64,000 bases of DNA from Bedellia somnulentella (Eukaryota > Arthropoda > Insecta > Lepidoptera > Bedelliidae), in assembly GCA_963576735.1 (NCBI GenBank), contig OY755170.1:15360567-15424566 (forward strand). The letters run 5' to 3'. Every line of letters starts with the position of its first letter. Positions within the stretch are counted from its first letter, which is position 1. A model generated the notes under the pieces. It did not search any database and was not told the origin of the DNA. It saw nothing but the letters and a program-made list of their open reading frames with translations. A program made the translations under genes and the position numbers. Shown here piece by piece: positions 34,980-46,945 of the stretch.

Positions 34980-35490
34980 ACCGTGATAGCTTAGTGGTTA
35001 GAACATCCACCAGTCGTATTGACAGGCGTGAGTTCAAATCGCGGAAGGGGCCTTCACCAATTTGTTTTTTCTAAACTTATATATACGGCGACATGATATT
35101 CCAGTGGGTAGAACACCCGCCTGAAAACAGAAGGGCGTGAGTTCCAATCCTGGGTCGGGCCTACACCAATTTGTCTTTTCTAAAGTCATATGTGTGGTCA
35201 ATTTATCATGGTTGTTAACGGTGAGGGAAAACATCGTGAGCAAAACCCACATGGCTGAGTTGTACTTAGTCATGTGACAGTGTATTCGTACAAAACGGCG
35301 ATAGGCTTGCCCCCTATCACGTGAGTACACTGTCTAAGCAAAACGTGGGTACCTTCTCTGGACACTAGATGGCGCTGCCATGTGAGTTCAGAAGTATTGG
35401 TACCTCTGCCAACCCCTTCGGGGATAAACGGCGTGAACGTTTATGTTATGTTATATATACGGCGAGAACGTTTGAGTTTATAACTATTTA
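34980..35490 (+). mobile_element. Older SINE B split by a younger SINE B
   Basis: The older head is at about 34980-35076 (GTGATAGCTTAGTGGTTAGA, GAGTTCAAATCGCGG) and its tail fragment CGGCGAGAACGTTTGAGTTT is at about 35460-35480. The younger copy lies between them. Confidence 0.75.
35092..35450 (+). mobile_element. SINE B, full length, nested, with 15-bp TSD
   Basis: Flanked by a perfect 15-bp duplication TTATATATACGGCGA (35077-35091 and 35451-35465). Head CCAGTGGGTAGAACACCCGC and GAGTTCCAATCCTGGG. The tail ends GTTTATGTTATG. Confidence 0.92.
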
Positions 35491-35494
35491 TAGT

Positions 35495-36089
35495 ATATCT
35501 CTGTAGTGACGGCTTAGAACAGCACAATTATTTTTTGGTACGGGTGTTAATTGAGGCCACTTAGTAAGAGACTTTAAAAAAATAAAATACGGACATATTG
35601 TATTTAGGCTAACTTGATGTGTACACAAATCATGTTAACCCCAAACTAAGAATAACTTAATGATTTGTTTTATGGGCTGGTATTTAATAACTATCCATAT
35701 AACACACACACACATACAAATACTCATCAAAACCATCCTGTACTTTACCATCACTTCTCGACTTATCTTCTCTTGGCTGAGGAGTTTCTAATTATATGAT
35801 TCTGCCTATTTCTTTTTGGGATTGATACTTAGGTATAATGTATAAATGTAGTTGGTTAATCATTGTTTTTTATGAATGCATGCGGGTGGTAAACATTCGA
35901 AAATATATTGGCTAAGCTTTCTCGGTACAGCAGGTGGTGGTTTCGCAAACGATAATTGAACACCTGTCTGATGAGGTCATTTATTTATTAAGCATATTTG
36001 TACGCTTGCGAGAAAGACTTGTTTTAGGTACTAGTAATTCATTTATTGCACTTTATTTTTGAATGATGGTAACATACCTAAGGGGAGTA
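35495..36089 (+). other. Decayed family A pieces and unassigned sequence
   Basis: CTGTAGTGACGGCTTAGAAC at about 35503 and a tail-like GCTGAGGAGTTTCTAATTAT near 35776 suggest one old family A copy with an insertion. The rest is unassigned. Confidence 0.35.
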
Positions 36090-36094
36090 AGGGA

Positions 36095-36755
36095 AGAACG
36101 GAAATACCATCTAATCCGGTCCAATTGTCAACCTCACCTGCACGCGCCAGTGGTTCGTATGAATAGCTGGCGGCGGTGACATCCTAGTCATCGTGGTGCT
36201 CCCTGCTAGACAACGGACGAGGCTCTGGCGACCGAGCAGTGGCGGCATATCCACACACCCGGCGGGTCAACTCGCTGGAACAGGCTACAGCGACCTTGAG
36301 GCCTAAATAACCTCTAAAATGACTAGTGCAGAAGGCAAGGGGAAACCACTGCACTAACTTCCCAAGAGAGTCATCATGATAGCACAGGATAAAGAGTTAG
36401 GTGGGCAACTGCAGCCCCCGACCCTCCCTCATGAAGACCACGACCGCTCTGACAAGAGCGAAACGAAAGAGAAGAAGAACATACCTACCAAAGGTATGCT
36501 CATTGTTATGTGTAAGAATATACAGTATTTGGTGCAACCTTAGGGTATGGCCAACCTTAATAAATAACTGACTATATATGATTATGATACTGATATGATT
36601 TAAATAGAGAGTGCATATGCGTGAATAAAAGAGCATGTATGCAAACATTGAAGATGTGAACTAACCTAGAGAGGTTTGCCAGGATCGTACAAAGTGGCGA
36701 TTGATAGTCTCTGCCTACCCCAATGGGAACTAACGGCGTGAGTATATGTATGTAT
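36095..36755 (+). mobile_element. LINE fragment: GC-rich head plus 3' end
   Basis: 36095-36480 is GC-rich and unlike its surroundings (for example GAGGCTCTGGCGACCGAGCA). 36660-36755 is the same LINE 3' end seen at 41090-41175 (CAAAGTGGCGATTGATAGTC, then CCCCAATGGGAACTAACGGC, then TATG units). It could be a deleted element with its two ends kept, or two unrelated pieces. Confidence 0.5.
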
Positions 36756-36917
36756 GAGTAGTTAACTTACCAATGCCACCACTTTTTTTTGATTGCATAA
36801 CTTATTATCCCACGGGTTCTTTTTAGGATAATAAGGACCCAAACACTGATCCCTGTCATTTTATATCTTTGCGTCAACTTTAATCAAAATACATCTAAAC
36901 TTTTGAATTTTTAGATT

Positions 36918-37172
36918 GCTGTCTAGTGTCGCCTTAGAATAGCACTACCCCATTTCTGCCCGTGGGTGTACATAAGAGGCGACTAAGGGTATTTGGGGTT
37001 TTACAAGTGATTTTTGAGCGATGCGTTTCGAGACCAATCACCAAAAACCTTTATTTTACCATCTTTTCCCCACAAAACTTTCCAAATGTGGCTGAGGAAT
37101 TTCTAATTCCTTAGCTCTGGCTACCCCTTCTAGGGATTTACAGCCGTGAGTATATGTATGTATGTATGTGTG
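36918..37172 (+). repeat. Family A repeat, full length
   Basis: GCTGTCTAGTGTCGCCTTAG to the TATG microsatellite. Confidence 0.85.
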
Positions 37173-37283
37173 TTTCCGCCACGGCTGTACAGTGTACTGA
37201 ATTACTATCTGAATTTCTTTCTTGTTTCTTCCTTTTCGGACCCCTTTTTCTGTAGTCGGGTATCAATTAATGTGTATTAATAA

Positions 37284-38156
37284 ATAGTGCTAGACCCAGC
37301 TTTGCACAGTTAGTGTTATTACAAGAACAAATGGAAGTATAGTTTTAAAATCCCAGCTTCGCACGGATAGCGTTGTTTTTTTAAATATCTGAGGTTTCTT
37401 TCTTCAGTCACTGCTCAAGCATTGTGAAATTCAGCGCAATGTTTTCAATTTATTAAATTTATAGCACTCCCTAAACAGTGTAGTTTGGTGATTTTGAATG
37501 CGCTTTAATGAACGGTTCAGTTTTTCCGTTTAATAGCAAATTTTGGAATAAAACGCTATGAAGTATTTATAACAATCTAAAAAATAAATCATTACGTGTT
37601 GTAGGATGTTACTTCTGGCGCCATCTAGTATTTTATAAGTAAATTAGTAACGATTCGGTTTTGGTCACGGGTGCGATGGCTTATTTTATGTATAATTTCG
37701 GTGTTTCTCTACCGATTTCTATGATTCTTTTTTTATTGAATAGGTAATAATGTTACCTTATTTAAATTAGGGATGAGTGAGAGGTTTACAAACGTAAGAG
37801 TAAACAAATACAATCAGAATGTTCCGAACTGTTAAGCTATCAGGAATTACACGTGTTATTGTGAGTCAACCGTAAAAGATAGACATAAACTGTTGAAATT
37901 TTTTTTTAGATAATTTTATGAAGAATATTTCCGTTATACATGATTTCTATGTAAGTTTAACCATTAAGGCTGCACACGCGACGGAAGCTTAAATAATGGA
38001 GTAACTTCTCCCGTTTTCCCAAAATTTCCCAAAATTCACCTTTACTACTCTGCTGGAAAGTATACAAAAACCTGCCCAGGAGTATGGAGAATAATTGTAC
38101 CAAGTTTCGTTAAAATCCGTCGAGTAGTTTTTGTTTCCATAAGGAACATACAAACC

Positions 38157-38202
<46 letters not shown>

Positions 38203-38325
38203 AATTTTACTGATTGCATTTTTGGCATCAGTATCGATCCCTAATCACCACCTGATAGTTATTTTGAAAATATATTTCATGTACAGAATTAACCTCTCTA
38301 CAGATTTATTATAAGTATAGAAGAT
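37284..38325 (+). mobile_element. 1-kb dispersed repeat, copy 1 (GACA microsatellite type)
   Basis: Begins CTAGACCCAGCTTTGCAC (a partial second head CCCAGCTTCGCACGG follows at about 37351) and ends GATTTATTATAAGTATAGA. It contains about eleven GACA units at 38157-38201. The 3' part (TTTTACTGATTGCATTTTTG, GATCCCTAATCACCACCTGA) is a sequence I associate with lepidopteran dispersed elements, possibly an RTE-like 3' end. No coding. A second copy in opposite orientation lies at 53082-54075. Confidence 0.8.
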
Positions 38326-39173
38326 TACTGCCCACCGTAACGATATTAAGCGTGATCTGAAGGCTTCTATAACATTTTTTGTTTATGTTATGTTCAGTTA
38401 TTTGGATCTAATTAATACACAATAAATAAAATAATTTTTAACAAAAAGAAAACCGACTTCAAAGTTGAAAAAACAACCGAAAATAAACAATCAAGTACAA
38501 AAAAGTAAGAAATAAGTTTATTAATTAAATATGAGTACTGTGATTTATACCTTAGGAATTTCTTTATTGCACACGCGTCAGTCCACCCTACCTAAATTTT
38601 AAAATTCTCTTAAATTAATTTGTGAGTAGTACTCGAGCTCAGCTACATAATATTATGATTCCCAGAAGCGAATGCCAATATAATACATGAAACGTGGTAC
38701 ATGTGCCTATACAATTTGAGAGTTTCCCTCAATTTCTCCAGAATTCCATCATCAGACCCTAATATCCTCACCATGGTCCCATTCCGGAAGTGTCTAATTT
38801 CTAATTTTATTAAAAATTACTGTCATCCACCCTCTCTATGTGCCCAAACCACCTTAACATTCCTGTCTCTATCTTGCACACTAAGTCATCTTTCACACTT
38901 GAACATTCACGTCATTTTGTCGATGGCAAATATTTAACACGGCAACTAAAATCCTTTTTAGGCAACTTTCTATTAGGTCACAAAAAAACTAACTTTGCAG
39001 TGATTAAATATCTTAGCAACTATTAAACTATACAAGCAACAAAATGCTGGGATCAAAAAACTAAAAAAACGGCTGCTACTGTAAGGTATCAAATATATCA
39101 AGCGGGATCAGTGAAAAACTGGTTCAGGTATTATAAAACCTAATGTGGCGACTAATTTTTCCGAGGGGATATC
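38326..39173. other. Intergenic, no gene seen
   Basis: Contains AAACCGACTTCAAAGTTGAA at about 38450, a motif often seen in lepidopteran interspersed repeats. Nothing else recognised. Confidence 0.35.
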
Positions 39174-39177
39174 ATAC

Positions 39178-39653
39178 TGTTACGTACCGGGTTCTTAATT
39201 TGATAAATACCAGTCACACTTTCGTGCAATTATATTTATTGACCAATAACGCACTTTACACAACACAACAAACACTATCGATAATTAACTATCGATACTC
39301 GCACTAATTAACAACACTAATTTACTCTGTTATAGTAACACTGTCCACACCGTTAAGCTTATTTCCGTAATCCGTATATCACTGCACTGTCGTATTTAAT
39401 TTCTTCGCTCTAGTATTTCGCTTGTTCTCGCTTTAGTTCTTCGCACTCGAATGACTCCGTAGCACGCGTCGCTCTTTATATATGCCAAATCTCAAATACG
39501 CGAATATTACAGAAAGTTCTAGTACCACATTCTCGAAAAGTCGATATTCGAGAAACATCTAGTAATTCCTTTACTTATTAGAATACTAGTAACGCCATCT
39601 GTTATCTAGTAGTGGCAAATCCTATCTCCTACTTGCGAACAGATGTCGTAACA
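39178..39653 (-). mobile_element. Solo LTR (Gypsy-like), 476 bp, with 4-bp TSD
   Basis: Starts TGTTACG and ends CGTAACA, the inverted TG..CA ends of an LTR. ATAC flanks it on both sides (39174-39177 and 39654-39657). On the minus strand a TATA box, TATATAAAGAGCGACG, lies near 39483, and AATAAATATAATTG near 39240 gives a poly(A) signal, so the LTR reads on the minus strand. No internal retrotransposon sequence is next to it, so it is a recombination remnant. Confidence 0.85.
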
Positions 39654-39902
39654 ATACATTCTTTTGTGGCAACTATTGGATTTCATTATAAAATACACAT
39701 CTGGCAGCGATTTTTAGGTAGCATTGAAACTGAAAATGGGTATTATAATAATGTATTTGGATATTAAAATATTGTTTGCAGATTCGTAAATTCTTGGAAA
39801 GGCGGCAAATGCGCTCGCTGGCTTTTTTATTTTTGTGACTATTATATTAAGTAAATTACATATTATGTGTATTGAAGTAAAAATTAATAAAACTAAAATA
39901 TA

Positions 39903-40128
39903 TAAGGTTAGGTTAAAAGTTGCTTCTCCCACCCTAATGGGCAGATGCAATTAAGATAGGGAAAGAAAACAGAGGGGGGAAGGGGGGGAAGCCCCCCGCA
40001 TTAAAAAACAATTAATCACCACAAATGCTTTTGTGCTAGGTTAGGTTAGGGTTAGCTTATGCCCCTTAGAGCGGAAATAGGCAACCCGCGAAGCGGGGTG
40101 ACGTCGATACGCTGTTAGGTTAGGTTAA
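39903..40128. repeat. Interstitial telomere-like TTAGG tracts
   Basis: Short runs at 39903-39914, 40036-40056 (AGGTTAGGTTAGGGTTAG) and 40113-40127 (GTTAGGTTAGGTTAAG) match the insect telomere unit TTAGG. Between them lie a G-rich block (39972-40000) and CCCGCGAAGCGGGGTGACG (40085-40103), which folds into a small GC hairpin. Confidence 0.55.
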
Positions 40129-40559
40129 GTTGTGTAGGTGTAGGTTCATTTAAAAGAGGGAATGTTAATAAAATAGACCAAAAATAGTTTTATTGCATGT
40201 CACAATTTGGTTAATTTAGATCCCTACAAATGTAGCCAAAAGTATTTTTTTAAGATCTTGTTTGTATTTATTTGAGACCTTGGTCATGTTTATAGACAAC
40301 CCCATTTTAGAATTTATGAGAGCCTATTTTAACTTTTTAATCCGCCAATAATTTGTCGCCTTAGAAGAAATTCAATTGCCACAAAAGAAAATCACTGCCA
40401 GATAAAATTTAAATAAAACCTCAAAACTCATTAAAAAGCCGCCGCTTTTTAGTTAAGATGCTACCTCTAATTAGTCGCCAAAGTAGATTATTTACTATCC
40501 ATTTTCAGTTTTTTTACGACCCGGAATGGTATCAATTTGTCGCCGCGTTAAATACATGC

Positions 40560-41180
40560 CTTTGTCGATATACTTCTGAGGGATCTCATTTACACTGCAT
40601 TCACTCTACTTTCATGCCTCTTTTGCCATGCCCAACATTCACTACCATATATCAGCGTAGGAACCAGTACAGCATTGTGTACTGCCATTCGCGCCTTTTT
40701 AGACAGGGACTGGCTCGACAATAGACTGTTTATGGCTCCATTTACCGCATTTCTCTTTTTAACTCTCCTTTCAATATCTTCCTCGCATTTTCCGTTTCTT
40801 GTAAACAAACTTCCCAGCCTTCCATTACCTATTCTTGTTTTTATGTAACCATCTTAAAACTCTTTTTTTATTATAAACAGGAATGTTAAGTTTGTTTGGG
40901 CATATAGAGAGGATAGATGATAGCAAATTGGTTAAACGATTTATAGAGCCAATGTATGATGGTAATGTTAGTAGAGGACGACCCCGAAGGACACTTTTCG
41001 ACTAAATGGAGAGTGTGCTCAAAAAGGCAGGCATCCGAAGTATGAAGAATAAAAGTGCATGTATGAGAAGATTGATAGATGTAAACGAAGATAGAGAGGT
41101 TGGTCAGGATCTGACAAAGTGGCGATCGATAGTCTCTGCCTACCCCAATGGGAACTAATGGCGTGAGTAGATAAATATAT
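40560..41180 (+). mobile_element. LINE 3' end with inverted 5' part (twin priming)
   Basis: The minus strand of 40808-40590 codes a reverse transcriptase C-terminal piece (EDIERRVKKRNAVNGAI, ARMAVHNAVLVPTLIYGSE, RHESRVNAV). The plus strand from 40882 codes the piece that normally follows: LSLFGHIERIDDSKLVKRF, then SRGRPRRTLFD, then TKWRSIVSAYPNGN at about 41117-41160, with a stop inside. The inverted front joined to a forward tail is the pattern made by twin priming during LINE insertion. Confidence 0.75.
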
Positions 41181-41189
41181 AAATGTTTT

Positions 41190-41587
41190 TATGTGTTGGA
41201 TTTTTACGCAAAACGCGCAGACGGATTGTATGTTTTTTTGTAGATATGTAGTGTTGGATGAACCCTTGTCTTCTCGCCAGTGCCGTAAATAATGCACAAT
41301 TTAGGATTTTAGATCTTTAAAGTCATATTTGGATGATGTGGCTGATGATTATCTCACTCGGTTTATCTCACTGATTGTCTAGTGAGTATTATTATACTGA
41401 ATCACACAATCATTCAAAAGTTAAGATCAGTGGACAAGTCAGACATTTGGTTCCGGTTTCTATCAGAGTAACAGTGGTTCGTCTGCCAACCCGTACTAGG
41501 CCAACAGCAAAGTAGCCTGTGGATGTCTACATGGTGGACGATAGTATCACCATGTTCAGACAATTCTCCCTATGTTTTAGTAATAAA
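41190..41587. other. Intergenic, no feature seen
   Basis: No gene or repeat recognised. Confidence 0.4.
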
Positions 41588-41807
41588 TACATATATACAT
41601 ATAATCACGACTATATATCCCTAAAAGAGGTAGCCAGAGCTTCAGGATCAAAAAATATCAGCCACGTTCGGAAGTTAGGTGGGGCAAAAATTGTAAAATA
41701 AATGTTTTTCCTTCAATCAAAAACTCCGTCAAAAATCACGGATATCCTTAGTCACATCCCCCAAGGGAAGAAATGGGGTAGTACTGTTTTAACACGACAC
41801 TACACAT
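41588..41807 (-). repeat. Family A repeat, diverged
   Basis: Minus orientation. Blocks CACGACTATATATCCC to TTAACACGACACTACAC are present, and most of the GATGGGTCTCC block is lost. Confidence 0.7.
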
Positions 41808-42323
41808 CAATTGTACTACACGGTTTAGTAACTCGGAGGAATAGGAATATATGGGCTGTGATGAGGATCGATGACAAAAATAACCTACTTAGTCGGTTAT
41901 TTTTGTTGGTTGGTCTTCGATTATTATTAAACAATAAAATTGGGTTCAAGTCCTCCGGCATAAAAACCTTTAATTTTTAAATCATAATATATATGCAATT
42001 ATGTGATTCGTTAATTAATTTTGTTTGAAGGTAAGCGAAATATAGCGAAGAAACCTAACAAGACCATGTAAGACAATGTGAGTAAAAAAATAAAGTAATG
42101 ATAGATCTGCCTCTTTTTCATCACGCACATACACTGCATCAGAGCAAAAAGAGGATAATTGTAACATCATGTTACAAATTGCAGGTGATAAGATTTATCA
42201 ATCATTAAAATCGATTAGTACCTCTGCAGACCATTTGGGAATATGCGACACGGCAATTATTGTAATAATATTAGTGAGTTCTGATTACTTCACTAACGAA
42301 TCAAACTATTTCCTTCCTATACA

Positions 42324-42546
42324 CGCTGTGATACCTATAAAGAGCTGCGCTTATAAAGAAAAAAATCTCAGTCACTTATGGAAGTTGAATAGGGAAAAGC
42401 CTGTAAAATAAAGAATGGGTAGTGATGGGTCTCCAGCCACATCGCCCAACAAACACCTAAAATATCCTCAAACTCTAAGTAACTACTAGCGATCCACCTA
42501 AGGAAATGGGTCAGTGCTATTTTTAGCTGACACTATAAACACAGCT
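42324..42546 (-). repeat. Family A repeat, diverged
   Basis: Minus orientation. GTGATGGGTCTCCAGCCACA and AAATGGGTCAGTGCTATTTT are clear. The microsatellite end is lost. Confidence 0.68.
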
Positions 42547-43310
42547 ACAAATAATAAATATATTAATATATTAAGTGTGAGTACCTGTAAAGAAAGCCAC
42601 CATGTAATCATTAGCAAACCATTCGTCCCAAAACGATAACAACTTATTCGAGTGACAATTCCGCTAAAAATAATTTTGTAATCAATTTTTGGCTGAGCGC
42701 GAGTTTCTTTTTTTTCTGGCTATCTCACTTATGTCACCTAGGTGCCTATTAGGTAAAGGACGATTAATGTAGTTTAGTCCATTATTAAATAAAAAAAACT
42801 GTTGCCAAAAATAACATTTAAGGCAGAACAATAGAGAACAGAGACGCCAGAAAAAGTATAACAGAGTTTTATTTTTTCTTTTGCTGTATTTTTTTAAACA
42901 TTCTTTGCAATTTTATTATGCTTATAACTAATCAATTACGATTAGGTTTTTTTAAACAAAACCACCATTGTTGAGGACAAGATAAGATGCATCGTGTTTT
43001 TCTGAAAAATAAACTGGTTTCGTTTATTTATTTACTTTACTGGTACTACAATTTAACATGATAACGTCTTAAGGTAACTGATAATTCTCATTTATTAATA
43101 GTGTTATTATAGGACATATTTGCTTATTTCTATATTTATTCTGAAATTTATGCCTCTGTCTGGCCCATTCTTAAATATACTAACAAAAGAAATGCCAAAT
43201 ACGATGTATAAAGTGTATTAACCCGTATAAAGAAATGGTATATTTTTATTAAATAAGTGTTTTTTTTTGTCTGGACGTATTTTTAAGACCAAGCAAAGCT
43301 AAGCAAGCAA
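42547..43310. other. Intergenic, no feature seen
   Basis: AT-rich. No gene or clear repeat. Confidence 0.4.
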
Positions 43311-43645
43311 ACGTGACATATCAGGGGGTAGAACACCACTTATCGTGCAGACGGTTAGGGTTCATATCCCGGGTCGGACCTACACCAATTTGTCTTTTCT
43401 AAAGTCATATGTGTGGTTAATTTATCATGGTTGTTAACGGTGTGGGAAAACATCGTTAAGAAACCCTTATGGCTAAGTTGTACTTTGTAAGTTAGTATTC
43501 GTACAAAACGGCGAAACGCCTGCCCTCATCACGTGAATTGTCACTGTCCAAGCAAAACGTGCGTACGTGATATTAATAAGTATTAGTACTTCCCAACCCC
43601 ATCGGGGAAATACTTCGTGAACGTTTGAGTCTGAGTTTAGGTATT
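43311..43645 (+). mobile_element. SINE B, nearly full length
   Basis: Head ACATATCAGGGGGTAGAACA and GGTTCATATCCCGGGTCGGA. The tail is GAACGTTTGAG. A short deletion removes part of the TTCAGAAGTATT region. Confidence 0.8.
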
Positions 43646-44017
43646 TTCAATTGAATAGGTATATTTCGTCACTGAAAGAAATCAAAAGATTTCGCATTAG
43701 TTATTTGATTTAAGGGACATTTGACCTTTATAAGCCAATTTCGACAAATTAGGGAATGGCCTTATAACCAATACTGAGTCGTCGTTCGTACTGAGTCTAT
43801 TTTGTATATCCGTTTATGATTCAACGATACACAAAAATATACCACCATATTAAAAATATATAAGGTAGTTTTGCTTGAAACCGAAATCTCTGGTTCTAGA
43901 ATATAGTCTCCTCATTTGAAAATCTCTCTCAAAATGAAAATACTTGATAATATTGCCATGCGTTGCATATTTAAAAAAGCTCTTAGTTATCAGAATATGA
44001 CCAGATTAATGGAAGAG
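43646..44017. other. Intergenic, no feature seen
   Basis: Nothing recognised. Confidence 0.4.
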
Positions 44018-44265
44018 CTGTGTAGTTTTAATTTAGAATAGCTCTCACCTATTTGTTCCTGCGGATATCATAAGAGGCGGCTTCGGGTATTATTGAGGCT
44101 ATTGTGTGGATAAGTTATTTTTCATCACCATCATCTACAACTACTACCTATTACATTAAACTATTTTGCCCACTTAATATCAAAAAGTGTCTAAAGAATT
44201 TAACATTCTAAAGACCTGGCTACCCCTATTGGCATTTATAGTCGTAAGTGTTGTATGTATGTGTG
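44018..44265 (+). repeat. Family A repeat, diverged
   Basis: GCTGTGTAGTTTTAATTTAG to GTATGTATGTGTG. Confidence 0.7.
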
Positions 44266-44499
44266 TAATGGAATGGAATATCTTGACCAGAATTGCGGCC
44301 CATAAACCTCTCAGAGCGGCAGCGTTTTAGAAAGTTGGCGCGCGCGAAAGGGGAAAAAAATTACCGCTACATTATATATGTTTTCATCTCTTTCAACTAC
44401 CTACGAGTGAGCTCTCCTTTCTCTTTCGCTCTCGCCTTCGAATGATTTCATTTCGTACGAGCCCAACTCGCCCCAGTCAAAGACAGACACCTCGGAGAA

Positions 44500-44744
44500 C
44501 GCTTGTAGGCAATCTTCGGAGTCATTTTCAAATTGTCACTTTTAAAGTTATAATTTACTTTCGATTAGTTTGTAAACTTTTATAATAAACTTTATTGAAT
44601 AGTTTGAAAGTATAATTAGTGATTATAAAAATTATCAGTGAAACGAAACGACAACTAATGTGAAAGTTTTTATGTAGGAGTTAAAAATTTGAAAACTTCC
44701 TCCCAGACTATACTAGAAAAAAAAACGGAACATATTTTCACCAG
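44500..44744 (+). promoter_or_regulatory. Candidate promoter and 5' untranslated exon
   Basis: A GC-rich stretch (44285-44520, with GTTGGCGCGCGCGAAAGG and CT-rich GAGA-type tracts) is followed by AGTCATTTTC, an initiator-like site near 44520. An exon-like segment then ends at 44744 with a strong donor, TTTTCACCAG then GTAAGA. It has no long ORF. It could be the noncoding first exon of the secreted protein gene that starts coding at 57934. This is inference: no other gene downstream on this strand needs it. Confidence 0.35.
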
Positions 44745-45550
44745 GTAAGACTTACCAGTTGTTATTTTTAACTGTTTTATTATAACTTATCATTTTATTA
44801 TTAAAACAGCATGTACCTACCCTCAATTAATATTACTAATGATGTTTATTGCTATTTATTTTTAATAAGCCTGGTTAAAAATTATAGGTGTTATATTTCA
44901 TATTATTTAATGGTAATGCTCTGTCTACCCTGTTGATAAGTAAGTCAACAATAGTCAACATACAGGGTCGTTTTAAAGCGCATTACAATTTTATATTTTT
45001 GATATCAATATAATATTGGTAGTGAATTATTATTTGATTAAGATAGTTATTGAATATTGCCGATATTAGCCGTTGAGTAGAATTTAGAGGGTATTACGAT
45101 GCATACGTATTACATTGATGACGTCAAATTTTTATAGGCAAGTTATATGAGTTGGTTGTTTGGGTTGCGAAATGGTTTTCAAATTTTCATTTTAGTTGCC
45201 AATAGTTCTATGAGGGCATATCATATTTACACTTTTTGAGTTCAAATTGTAACATCCTATTATTTTATATTCAGTGTTTATCTACGCAAGAAAGACTTAT
45301 AATTTATACATCGAAGTGAATGTACAATCTTACAAAGAACCCAAAAAACAAGTTTTAAATCAAAACAGCTAAATAAATAATATGCAGATACATTAATTGC
45401 ATAACGGTGAAATTGTTCTGTTAAGTCATCTTACTCCTAAAACGGTAGAAAGTTCTTTTATACTTAGACTGAGAACGTGACTACAATATTATCTATGGGA
45501 TGGGCAGATGAAATCATCATTTTTTTATTTTAAAAATGTTTCATCATGTC
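44745..45550 (+). other. AT-rich stretch after the candidate 5' exon
   Basis: No repeat recognised, which is unusual for this window. It could hold intronic regulatory DNA. Confidence 0.35.
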
Positions 45551-45794
45551 GCTGTGTGAGTCGACTTAGAGTAACACTACCCCATTTTTACACGTTGGTG
45601 TTTGCAAGAGGCCGCTAGGGGCTTTTTAAGTGATGATAAAGTTAGAGATCCTTTACCATTTATTTTACCTCTACATTACCTTTGATATCCTTTCCCCACT
45701 GAACTTCCAAAAATGGCTGCGGAATTTCTTATTCCGAAGCTCCAGCTACCCCTTCTAGGGATTTATAGCCGTGACGTGAGTATATGTGTATATG
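45551..45794 (+). repeat. Family A repeat
   Basis: GCTGTGTGAGTCGACTTAGA to TATATGTGTATATG. Confidence 0.78.
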
Positions 45795-45837
45795 TTTTAT
45801 GAATTTGGAACTAATTTCATACTCAGCCTATCGTTTA

Positions 45838-46055
45838 CTCCACGCCGTATAAACCCAAAGGGTTGGTTGAAGTACTTATACTTCTGAACATCACGTGACA
45901 TACTGCTACCTGGAGTTCAGAGTATTTACTTTTGGTCTAGACACTGCGTTGACATATGGGCCTAATTAGCCCTAATTTAACTCATCAGATTTTCCCTTTC
46001 CTTTAACAACCTTCGGAAATAGGCTAATGTATAAATTTATGAAAGACACATTGGT
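45838..46055 (-). mobile_element. SINE B, partial
   Basis: Minus orientation. The tail and middle blocks (TCACGTGACAT on the minus strand or its match, GGGCCTAATTAGCCC) are present. The tRNA-like head is replaced by a family A copy from 46059. Confidence 0.6.
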
Positions 46056-46058
46056 GTA

Positions 46059-46300
46059 GCTGTGTAGTATTGGCTTACAAAAGCTCTACTCCATTTCTAA
46101 CCTGGGTGATTGTAAGAGGCGACTAAGGGTATAGGGGCTTCTTAAGTGATTTTTGGGCGATGTGGTTTGACACACGTCACTAATAGTTATTTATTATTAT
46201 CATCTTTTCCACACTCAACTTCCAAAAGAGGCTGAGTAATTTCTTATTTTTAAGCTCTTTCTACCCCCTTTAGGGATTTACAGCCGTGAGTATATGTATA
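46059..46300 (+). repeat. Family A repeat, full length
   Basis: GCTGTGTAGTATTGGCTTAC to GTGAGTATATGTATA. Confidence 0.82.
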
Positions 46301-46406
46301 CACCCAATTTATTGGGGATAGTGGTGGCACCCTGTCTCACTGCCTTATCTAGGTGACCAATCCCTTTACATTTGTAGTGTATAACGTCAACTGAAATTAT
46401 TATGGT

Positions 46407-46615
46407 ACATACATACACACATACGCTCACGGCCATACATTCCAAAAAGGGGTAGCCAGAGCCTTGGAGCTATAAACTCCTCAGCCACATTTGGAAGTTG
46501 ATAGGGGACAAGATGGTAGAAATAAAGTATCTTAGGTGATAGGTCTCCAACCTCATCGCCCTAAAACCACTTAAAAAGGCCCCGTAACCTTAGTCACCTC
46601 TTGTGACACAGCAAT
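46407..46615 (-). repeat. Family A repeat, truncated at the GTGTAG end
   Basis: Minus orientation from CATACATACACACATACGCT to TCACCTCTTGTGACAC, after which the unit stops early. Confidence 0.78.
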
Positions 46616-46696
46616 GATGTAACTACAATAGTATTCTATAGGAACACCATGGTCTGTAACTCATATAACCCATTAAGCCCTAATTTGATACAGATT

Positions 46697-46945
46697 GCTG
46701 TGTAGTGTCGGCTTAGGTTAGCACTACCCCGTTTCTTCCGGTGGGTGTACGTAAGAGGCCACAAACGGTATTGGGGCTCTTAAGGGATTTTTGGGCGATG
46801 AGGATGGAGACCCATCACCAACAACCTTTATTTTACCATCTTTTCCTCACTTAACTTTCCAAAAGTGGCTGAGGCATTTCTAATTCCTTAGCTCTGACTA
46901 CCCCATCTAGGGATTTATAGCCGTGAGTATATGTATGTATGTATG
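46697..46945 (+). repeat. Family A repeat, full length
   Basis: GCTGTGTAGTGTCGGCTTAG to TATGTATGTATG. Four copies in two orientations lie within 1.4 kb here. Confidence 0.87.

Noticed and set aside
38157..38201. Regular GACA array considered as a CRISPR-like or regulatory array
   Set aside because: A plain microsatellite inside a dispersed repeat; the same block recurs at 53190-53250.
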